NCBI GenBank assembly: GCA_947630955.1
Contig: CANRJK010000004.1
Span: 1-33,968, forward strand
Direction: 5' to 3'
Origin: an uncultured Bacilli bacterium
Lineage (GTDB): Bacteria > Bacillota_I > Bacilli_A > RF39 > UBA660
DNA: 33,968 bases
How positions within the stretch are numbered: position 1 is the first letter of the stretch; each line of letters begins with the position of its first letter. The notes under the pieces are model-generated. The model did no database searches and had not been told where the DNA came from. It saw only the letters and a program-made list of their open reading frames with translations. The position numbers were made by a program, and so were the translations under genes. Below are positions 26,696-33,968 of this stretch, piece after piece.

Positions 26696-27563
26696 ATAAA
26701 TATTCTCCTATAATTTTTGTAATAAGACCAATCGTATTATTTACTTCATCATATGTATTATAATTACCACCTAGTTCAATAAGAATAATATTACTACTTA
26801 AATTTTGATTATAAATGCCATTAACATTTTTACCACTTTTTAAGATTACACCTCTAGTTAAAGTAGGATATTTCTTTTTAATTAAATTATTTAAAGTGGT
26901 TGCTAAATTATAATTTACTTTGTATTTAGCGTGTTCCATCCCAACTACAAACATAATCTTGGCATATTGCTTATTACCTATTTTTACTGTTGAGACATTT
27001 TTAGGTACGGCATCACGATGTAAATCAATTAATAAATCTAATTTATTTTTAGCTAAAGCATCTTGAACATAAAATTTACTAGCATAATAACTATAATTAT
27101 AACTAATATTATTTGCTCGCATAAATTCTGTAATATCTCTTTGTTCAACTAAAACATCAACTTTATATTTACTAAATGCTTCTTTCATAGATTTAGCTGC
27201 ATCTAAAACCGTTTTTTGACCAACATATCCTTCTTGTTGGTGTGTATTATATATATAAATTAAAGGTTTACTTTTTTGATTATTATTAATATAAGTATAT
27301 TTTAAATTATTTTCTTTAGAGGGTTTAGTCGAAGGTTCTTGATAATAAGTAAGCATATAACTAGGATGATTAAGTGTTAAACTAGTTACATATTTTTTAT
27401 AATCATGTAGTTTATTATGACTAAAACTTAATTTTAAAAGAGGAGTTGTACTTACTAATAACAGACATAATTTAATAATTATGTAAGATATGATTATTAT
27501 AATTAAGTATTTAATAAAAATATCATGACGTAATTTTTTCTTAGATTTAAAATGTTTAGGCAT
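26682..27563 (-). CDS. spoIIP: Stage II sporulation protein P
   Basis: PLIYIYNTHQQEGYVG, VDVLVEQRDITEFMRANNISYNYSYYASKFYVQDAL, LLIDLHRDAVPK, ILIELGGNYNTYDEVNNT. Confidence 0.9.
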   Translation of the reverse strand: MPKHFKSKKKLRHDIFIKYLIIIIISYIIIKLCLLLVSTTPLLKLSFSHNKLHDYKKYVTSLTLNHPSYMLTYYQEPSTKPSKENNLKYTYINNNQKSKPLIYIYNTHQQEGYVGQKTVLDAAKSMKEAFSKYKVDVLVEQRDITEFMRANNISYNYSYYASKFYVQDALAKNKLDLLIDLHRDAVPKNVSTVKIGNKQYAKIMFVVGMEHAKYKVNYNLATTLNNLIKKKYPTLTRGVILKSGKNVNGIYNQNLSSNIILIELGGNYNTYDEVNNTIGLITKIIGEYLYEKK

Positions 27564-27626
27564 ATTTATATCACCATACTAGTTATATAATATAATCTTT
27601 AAAAAATATGTCAAAAAAACTATATA

Positions 27627-28334
27627 TTAAGCATATATAGTCTCATCATCTTCTTCTTTAAGTAAAAGATTTATTAATTCATTCATATTGTTTATTTTAC
27701 CATGGGAATATTTACTTAAATCTTCACTACTATTTTCTAAAATATAGCCATTATATTGTTCCATCAATTCTAAATCACTAATGTTTTTTCCAATAATGTA
27801 AATATCTTCTTTCTTTAAATTATAGTGCTGTTCTAAATATTCAAGAGCATTTTTTTTACTAACTTCAACATCAACAATATTAATCCACTGCCTACTCACT
27901 TGTCCATGAATACTAGGATATTTTAAAACAAGATTACTTAAAGTCATTTCAGCTTTTACCTCGTTATAATAATGCGCTACAATACCATTCGCACAACAAT
28001 CAGTCTTTTGAACATAACCATGACTTGTATCAATAAAAGATTCTAAAATATTATTGTCATCTTTTAAAATATTCATAATTGGTCTTACAATATCCTCTTT
28101 TAAATCTTTGCGATAAACAATATTAAAATAGCGATCAAAAATAACAGCTCCACTATTACAAATATAATAACCAATATCAAGGTTTAAAAAAGATATTTTA
28201 TCAACGACATAATTAATTGGTTTATCAGTCGCAACAATGAATAAATTACCACGAGCTATAAAATTTCTTATATTACTTATTAAACCTGTATTAAGTCTTA
28301 AATTATCATCAATATCACTAACCAACACTTTCAT
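27627..28334 (-). CDS. HAD-superfamily (Cof/IIB-like) hydrolase
   Basis: VSDIDDNLRLN motif I, FIVATDKP motif II, EDIYIIGKNISDLELME motif IV-like. Confidence 0.8.
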   Translation of the reverse strand: MKVLVSDIDDNLRLNTGLISNIRNFIARGNLFIVATDKPINYVVDKISFLNLDIGYYICNSGAVIFDRYFNIVYRKDLKEDIVRPIMNILKDDNNILESFIDTSHGYVQKTDCCANGIVAHYYNEVKAEMTLSNLVLKYPSIHGQVSRQWINIVDVEVSKKNALEYLEQHYNLKKEDIYIIGKNISDLELMEQYNGYILENSSEDLSKYSHGKINNMNELINLLLKEEDDETIYA

Positions 28335-28427
28335 ATAATCACGTACCTAATCAGTAGAAATATTAATTAATTTCTAATTGATTAATCCCTTTCTATTTAT
28401 ATTTTCTATTGTTAATTATTAAATTAG

Positions 28428-28970
28428 CTAACTAGTTAAAAAATAAGAAATAAGGTCACCTAAATTGTGAAAAGTATCTATAACTAAATAAAACTTATCT
28501 TTTAACCAATTATATTTAGCTTTACTACATTCAACTACGACTAAATAATTATTTTTATTTTGTTTACAAACAATATTAGTTTCATATCTTCTAAATTTTT
28601 TAGCAATTAGTTCAGCATTAATATAATCAGAACTACCATAAATATATATTTTTTTGTTGCAAATACAAATACTATTACTAGCTATATATTTATAATAATC
28701 AAATACATTGTTTAAATTAATAATTAAATAATCAATTGACTTCTTTTTAAATAAAGTACGAAACTTTTTAATTTTGACTGATTGACCAGTTTCAGTTTTA
28801 ATACGTTTTTTACGAGCAAAAAATCCCCTTTTTTCTGGTCTATTTAACTCATATAAACCTATCTTTTTATTTTTCTTTAAACTACTAATAATTTTACTAT
28901 TATCAACACCAATACACAAAACATTACCACTAAAATGAAAAATATCGTTTAATAATTCTTTCATAAACAC
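28428..28970 (-). CDS. Uncharacterised 180-aa protein
   Basis: ORF adjacent to the tcdA-like gene; alternating beta/alpha look, no clear motif. Confidence 0.75.
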   Translation of the reverse strand: MFMKELLNDIFHFSGNVLCIGVDNSKIISSLKKNKKIGLYELNRPEKRGFFARKKRIKTETGQSVKIKKFRTLFKKKSIDYLIINLNNVFDYYKYIASNSICICNKKIYIYGSSDYINAELIAKKFRRYETNIVCKQNKNNYLVVVECSKAKYNWLKDKFYLVIDTFHNLGDLISYFLTS

Positions 28971-29642
28971 CTACTTAACTATATCATTAATGATGTAACT
29001 TGTACATAATAACCCAGCCGTAGCCGGAACAAAGGAATTAGAAGGAATGGTATCTATTTGTTTAATAACTTTTTCTTCGTCACTACAAACAACAAAAATA
29101 TCTTCTTTTATCTTGTTATCTTTAACAAACTTTCTTAATTTTTTTGCTACTGGATCATATGATGTATCTTTTAATTTCATAATTTTTAATCTATCTGGAT
29201 GAAGTTTATTCCCTGTTCCCATACAACTAATAAGTTTTATCTTATTTTTCGTACAATAGCTTATTAGGGCTTGTTTAGTCTTAATGGTATCACAACAGTC
29301 AATAACGTAATCAATCTTCTTAACAAATAAAGAAGGAAGATTTTCTTCATTAATATATTTAGTTATTTTATTTACTATTAAATTAGGATTGATATCTTTA
29401 AGGCGCTTTTCAAAAGCATCAGTTTTAAATTGACCTATATTTTTTGTAGTAGCAATTATTTGTCGATTTAAATTAGATATATCGATACGATCTGCATCAA
29501 CAATAGTTACTTCTTTGATACCAGAGCGAACAATACTTTCTAAAGCGTAACCTCCTACACCACCAAGACCTAAAACTAAAACATGTAAATTTTTAATTAA
29601 TTTTATTTTATCATTAACTAATAACTCTAAACGATCTGTCAC
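28971..29642 (-). CDS. tcdA: TcdA-type tRNA threonylcarbamoyladenosine dehydratase (ThiF/MoeB superfamily)
   Basis: HVLVLGLGGVGGYALESIVRSGIKEVTIVDADRIDISNLNRQI, YVIDCCDTIKTKQALI, KLISCMGTGNKLHPDRLKIMKLKDTSYDPVAKKLRK. Confidence 0.9.
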   Translation of the reverse strand: MTDRLELLVNDKIKLIKNLHVLVLGLGGVGGYALESIVRSGIKEVTIVDADRIDISNLNRQIIATTKNIGQFKTDAFEKRLKDINPNLIVNKITKYINEENLPSLFVKKIDYVIDCCDTIKTKQALISYCTKNKIKLISCMGTGNKLHPDRLKIMKLKDTSYDPVAKKLRKFVKDNKIKEDIFVVCSDEEKVIKQIDTIPSNSFVPATAGLLCTSYIINDIVK

Positions 29643-29700
29643 ATTATCATCCTTAATATCATTATCAAATATATTTTATCACATGCTAATACAAAAAAAC

Positions 29701-29732
29701 AAGTAAGATTATCCTTACTTATTTTTCAAATT
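29701..29732 (-). terminator. Terminator of the ABC exporter operon
   Basis: AAGTAAG-attatc-CTTACTT inverted repeat with an A-rich flank (U-tract on the - transcript). Confidence 0.6.
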
Positions 29733-31653
29733 GAGAATTATATAATTTTGCATAAAAACCTTTTTTAGCAATTAATTCATCATGAGTACCTTGTTCTACA
29801 ATATTTCCTTCTTGCATAACTAAGATCAAATCAGCATTTTTAATAGTTGATAAACGATGCGCAATAATGAATGATGTCTTACCAATTGTTAACTTATCCA
29901 TTGCTTTTTGAACTAATTCTTCAGTTCTAGTATCAACGTTACTTGTTGCTTCATCTAAAATTAAAAATGGAGCATCTTTTAACATACCACGAGCAATAGT
30001 TATCAATTGTTTTTGGCCTTGGCTGACTGAATCATTATCACTTATACTAGATTTTATACCACCTGGTAACGTTTTAATAAAGTGATCTATTCCAACTGTT
30101 TTACATGCTTTTTCAATTTCTTCATCTGATACATTTTGACTATTAAATTTTAAATTATCATAAATTGAACCATCAAATAACCAAGTATCTTGTAAAACCA
30201 TGACAAACAGGTCGTGAACATTTTCACGTGTTAGCTGCTTAGTTGAAACACCATCGATTAAAATATCACCATCATTTATTTCATAAAATTTCATAAGTAA
30301 ATTAACCATTGTTGTTTTCCCTGCTCCTGTAGGACCTACAATGGCTACTTTTGCGCCTGGTTTAACTTTAACATTAAAATCTTTGATGATTGTCTTAGAA
30401 CTATCATAACCAAATTTAACATGTTTAAATTCAATTGAACCTTTAGCTTTATCACGTGGTAAAAGAGTTGTTAAATCATCTTCTTTTTTCATCTGTTTTT
30501 CACCTAAAAACTCAAAGACACGCTCTGAAGCAGCAGCTGTTGATTGTAATGAGGTCATAGCTTGAGCTATTTGTGATAAAGGATTAGTAAATAGACGTAC
30601 ATAGATCATAAACGCTACAATTACGCCAAAAGATATTACATTGTTTGAAGTTAAAATAGCTCCAACAATACATACGGCAACATAACCAAAATTACCAACA
30701 AAAGCCATAAATGGTTGCATCAATCCTGATAAGAACTGACTCATACGATTACAAGTATATAAATTATTGTTTAACTTATCAAATTCTTCACGAGCCAGAG
30801 CTTCACCATTATAAGCTTTAACAATATTATGTCCCGAATATATTTCCTCAATATGACTATTTAATTTTCCTAATTCTTCTTGACGTCTAATAAAATATTT
30901 TTGTGATTTACCTAAAATAATACCCATAAAAATAAAACCAGCTAAACTAGCTATAATAGCTGTTATAGCCATAATCCAATTAGTTACAAACATCATTATT
31001 ATAGAACCGACAAACAAAGTAATACTTGTAACTAAAGTAGATAAACTCTGATTCATACTTTGACCAATTAAATCAACATCATTAGTAATTCTAGATAAAA
31101 CATCTCCTGTTTCATGTTTATCGAAATAAGAAAGAGGTAACTTATTAATTTTATTAGTAATACGACTTCTTAAATTTTTAGCAAAGTTATTAGAAACACT
31201 AGTCATTGATAGTGACTGAATATAGTTAAAAATAGCACTAACAATATAAATAGTTGCTAAAAGCAAAGCTATCTTTTTAACTTTTTCTAAATTCATCTCA
31301 GGTTTTATCTCATTATAAATAGATTTAGGTAATTTATCTAAACTAACTAATAATTCATCTTCCTTACCTTTACTAGTTAACATTTCTTGAAAAGTCATTT
31401 TATCTTCCATCGGAATATCTGGGTTTGCCATTATCTGTTTTATTTTTGTTTCACTAATATTAGGTTTTAAACCATCAGTAACTATATCTGTTAAATCAGA
31501 TAATTTATTAGGCGCAATTAATGACAAAATAGCACTAATCATCGCTAAAGTTAAAGATAAAGTAAGAAGAAAACGCCAAGGAGATAAGTTAGCAAATAAT
31601 TGTTTTATAGCTGTTTTAAAATTTTTGGATTTTTCAAAATTACGTCTAGGCAT
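29719..31653 (-). CDS. ABC exporter subunit (TM-NBD), canonical Walker B
   Basis: IVGPTGAGKTTMVNLL, VSQGQKQLITIARGML, FLILDEATSNVD, IAHRLSTI. Confidence 0.95.
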   Translation of the reverse strand: MPRRNFEKSKNFKTAIKQLFANLSPWRFLLTLSLTLAMISAILSLIAPNKLSDLTDIVTDGLKPNISETKIKQIMANPDIPMEDKMTFQEMLTSKGKEDELLVSLDKLPKSIYNEIKPEMNLEKVKKIALLLATIYIVSAIFNYIQSLSMTSVSNNFAKNLRSRITNKINKLPLSYFDKHETGDVLSRITNDVDLIGQSMNQSLSTLVTSITLFVGSIIMMFVTNWIMAITAIIASLAGFIFMGIILGKSQKYFIRRQEELGKLNSHIEEIYSGHNIVKAYNGEALAREEFDKLNNNLYTCNRMSQFLSGLMQPFMAFVGNFGYVAVCIVGAILTSNNVISFGVIVAFMIYVRLFTNPLSQIAQAMTSLQSTAAASERVFEFLGEKQMKKEDDLTTLLPRDKAKGSIEFKHVKFGYDSSKTIIKDFNVKVKPGAKVAIVGPTGAGKTTMVNLLMKFYEINDGDILIDGVSTKQLTRENVHDLFVMVLQDTWLFDGSIYDNLKFNSQNVSDEEIEKACKTVGIDHFIKTLPGGIKSSISDNDSVSQGQKQLITIARGMLKDAPFLILDEATSNVDTRTEELVQKAMDKLTIGKTSFIIAHRLSTIKNADLILVMQEGNIVEQGTHDELIAKKGFYAKLYNSQFEK

Positions 31654-33445
31654 TTTCTAACTCCTCCTTTGATAATTGTGATAAGGCTATTTCCTTATAA
31701 ATATCACAGTTTTTCATTAACTGTTTATGATTACCAATTCCAACGCATTCACCACGATCTAAAACAACAATCTTATCAGCATTTAAAATTGTACCAATAC
31801 GTTGCGCAACAATCAAAATCGTCGCATCTTTAGTATATTTTTTTAATTCTTTTCGAAGTGTTGCATCTGTTTGATAATCTAAAGCACTAAAAGAATCATC
31901 GAAAATATATATTTCAGGATCACGAGCAATAGCTCTTGCAATCGCTAAACGTTGCTTTTGCCCGCCAGAAATATTAGTTCCTCCACGAGCTATGTGGGCA
32001 TTGTATTGTTTATCCATTTTAGTTACAAAATCAGTTCCTTGAGCAACTTCAATTGCTTCTTTTATTTTTTGACTACTAATTTTCTTTCGCCCATTATCAC
32101 CATAAGCGACATTATCAGAAACAGTGCCATCAAACATGAAAGCCTTTTGTGATACATAACCTAATTTATTATGTAAAGCCTTTAATTTATAATCTTTGAC
32201 ATTGACGCCATCAATTAAAATTTCCCCATCAGTAACATCATAAAAACGTGGAACTAAATTTATCAAAGTACTTTTACCACTACCTGTTGAACCAATAAAA
32301 GCTATCGTTTCGCCTTTTGAAACTTTAAAAGAAATATTTTTTATCAAATAAGCATCAGCATCAGGGTACTTAAAAGATACATTTTTAAATTCAACGGTTC
32401 CCTTTTCACCTTCAAGTCCCTCTTCCTTAGTACCATCAACAATAGTTGATTTTGTATCTAATACTTCAGAAATACGACTAGCTGAGACTTGCGCTCTTGG
32501 AAAAATCATAAAAATCATTGCTAACATTAAAAATGACATAATTACTTGCATCGCATAACTAGAGAAAACGACCATATTACTGAATAAATTTAATTTATCA
32601 ACCATACCAGCTTCATTAATTAAAATAGCGCCAATAAAATAAATACCAAGTGTTAAAAAGTGCATGACTAAATACATAATTGGATTTAAAGTCGCAAAAC
32701 ATCTTTGATTAAATAATTGGGTATCAGTTAACTCATTATTGGCCTTTTCAAATCTATCTGTTTGATATTCTTCAGCATTAAAAGCTCTAATTACTCTAAT
32801 ACCAGTTAAATTTTCACGTGTTAAACTATTTATCTTATCGATAAGTTTTTGAACTTTTTTAAATCTTGGTAAAACAATAACCATAATAATGCTAACAGTA
32901 CCAAGTAAAATAACAACTCCAATCCCTGTTAAAATACTCCACTGAATATTTTTACCAATAATCTTGCATATTGCCCAAATAGCCATAATTGGAGCTTTAA
33001 TAAGAAGTTGTAGGCCCATTGAAAGTAACATTTCAACTTGCGTAACATCATTTGAAGTACGAGTTATTAAGCTACTAGTTGAAAATTTCTTAATTTGTTC
33101 CATTCCAAAATCTTCAACAGCATCAAAGATTTCTTTACGCAAACTTCTTGAGAAAGAAGAACCAACTAAAGATGCAAAATAACCAACGACAACAGCTGAT
33201 AATAAACTACCAATCGCACATAATAACATATAAAAACCTTGCGTTAAAATATCTGTTATATCACTACCACTTGTTTGAACTAATCGTGTTATCTCACTCA
33301 TATAATCAGGTAACTTTAAATCTAACCATACCTGAAAAAAGATTAATAAAAAACATATAAAAATGTAAATAACGTCTTTAAAACTTAATTTTTTAAATAA
33401 CTTTAACATAATTACCTCCTTATTTATAAATACCTTTTCGAACAA
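31646..33445 (-). CDS. ABC exporter subunit (TM-NBD), non-canonical catalytic site
   Basis: IGSTGSGKSTLINLV, ISGGQKQRLAIARAIARDPEIYIFDDSFSALD (E to D), IVAQRIGTI (H-loop H to Q). Confidence 0.95.
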   Translation of the reverse strand: MFEKVFINKEVIMLKLFKKLSFKDVIYIFICFLLIFFQVWLDLKLPDYMSEITRLVQTSGSDITDILTQGFYMLLCAIGSLLSAVVVGYFASLVGSSFSRSLRKEIFDAVEDFGMEQIKKFSTSSLITRTSNDVTQVEMLLSMGLQLLIKAPIMAIWAICKIIGKNIQWSILTGIGVVILLGTVSIIMVIVLPRFKKVQKLIDKINSLTRENLTGIRVIRAFNAEEYQTDRFEKANNELTDTQLFNQRCFATLNPIMYLVMHFLTLGIYFIGAILINEAGMVDKLNLFSNMVVFSSYAMQVIMSFLMLAMIFMIFPRAQVSASRISEVLDTKSTIVDGTKEEGLEGEKGTVEFKNVSFKYPDADAYLIKNISFKVSKGETIAFIGSTGSGKSTLINLVPRFYDVTDGEILIDGVNVKDYKLKALHNKLGYVSQKAFMFDGTVSDNVAYGDNGRKKISSQKIKEAIEVAQGTDFVTKMDKQYNAHIARGGTNISGGQKQRLAIARAIARDPEIYIFDDSFSALDYQTDATLRKELKKYTKDATILIVAQRIGTILNADKIVVLDRGECVGIGNHKQLMKNCDIYKEIALSQLSKEELENA

Positions 33446-33968
33446 TATTAATTTGTTTGTTAAATTTTGTTTTAACTAAATCTAAATCTAGATTTAAAAT
33501 ATAATATTCAGCTAAACAATGAATTAAAATATTAGTTAATAAATCAAGAATATTAATTAAATCTTTACCAAACTCATCATTAAACTTTTCTTCAAAGATT
33601 TTGTATAATTCATCATTCTCACCACATAAAGAAACCTTAAAGACTTTATTTTCAATATTGTGATTTAAACCTATAAAAAATTTTTTCAATAAATCTTTGT
33701 GATAACCAGCAACACCATATTCGATAATTGATAGAAAAATATTTTGATAAATACCTATTAAGTCATTATCGTTTTTAAGAATAATATTACTAATAAAGTC
33801 CAATAAAATATTATGATATTTTCTAAAGATATATAAATATAAATCTTCTTTATCATTAAAATAAAGATAAAAACTACCTCGCGGCATATCAATACCTTGA
33901 ATTATTCGATTAATTGATATTTGATCATAAGTATATTTTGAAAATTCTTCTAAAGCTGCTTGTTCTAA
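33420..33968 (-). CDS. TetR/AcrR family regulator (N-terminus beyond the window edge)
   Basis: The frame is open upstream of the listed ATG: LEQAALEEFSKYTYDQISINRIIQGIDMPRGSFYLYFNDKEDLYLYI. Confidence 0.9.
   Translation of the reverse strand, partial: LEQAALEEFSKYTYDQISINRIIQGIDMPRGSFYLYFNDKEDLYLYIFRKYHNILLDFISNIILKNDNDLIGIYQNIFLSIIEYGVAGYHKDLLKKFFIGLNHNIENKVFKVSLCGENDELYKIFEEKFNDEFGKDLINILDLLTNILIHCLAEYYILNLDLDLVKTKFNKQINIVRKGIYK

Noticed and set aside
31600-33360. Several + strand ORFs antisense to the ABC exporter genes
   Set aside because: Shadow ORFs of conserved ABC coding regions.
1-33968. Mycoplasma-type code 4 (TGA = Trp)
   Set aside because: Trp is encoded by TGG and TGA ends genes at expected lengths (e.g. 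the alaS-like gene at 6806-6808).
1-33968. CRISPR arrays, tRNA/rRNA genes, IS elements, prophage modules
   Set aside because: No regularly spaced repeats, cloverleaf or rRNA motifs, transposase or phage genes found by reading; the only recombinase looks like a housekeeping Xer protein.

Overview
AT-rich chromosomal window from a Firmicutes/Bacilli-like bacterium using the standard code (TGA acts as a stop, e.g. at the end of the alaS-like gene). Genes left of about 12.54 kb are almost all on + (mutL, frr, AI-2E transporter, cmk, short alaS-like, queH, xer recombinase, phosphomannomutase, ZIP transporter, alkD-like; rarA is the exception). From about 13.19 kb almost everything is on - (XRE regulator, CDF transporter, mnmA, spoIIM, ADP-ribosylglycohydrolase-like, lipoprotein, spoIVB, class B sortase, thioester/Cna-B adhesin, xseB-xseA-nusB, spoIIP, HAD, tcdA-like, heterodimeric ABC exporter, TetR). 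The convergent strand switch holds a 650 bp non-coding gap with a 28 bp sequence (12645-12672) that reads on the - strand as AATTCCTATAA-TGTATA-TTATGTTAACT, a near-canonical dif site, so the window probably spans the replication terminus. Other leads: (i) an alanyl-tRNA synthetase-like protein that lacks C-Ala and in which the CGGxH half of the editing-domain zinc site is cleanly missing in frame; (ii) an ADP-ribosylglycohydrolase homologue with most metal ligands substituted; (iii) a thioester-domain Cna-B adhesin with a non-LPxTG sorting signal beside a class B sortase that carries an unknown ~200 aa cytosolic domain, plus an 18 bp palindrome abutting the adhesin's -35; (iv) an unlisted 30-aa membrane-peptide gene; (v) scattered engulfment/sporulation genes, with a sigma-G-like promoter at spoIVB. 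No tRNA, rRNA, CRISPR array or intact mobile element was recognised. All family calls and motif comparisons come from memory and reading; no searches were run.
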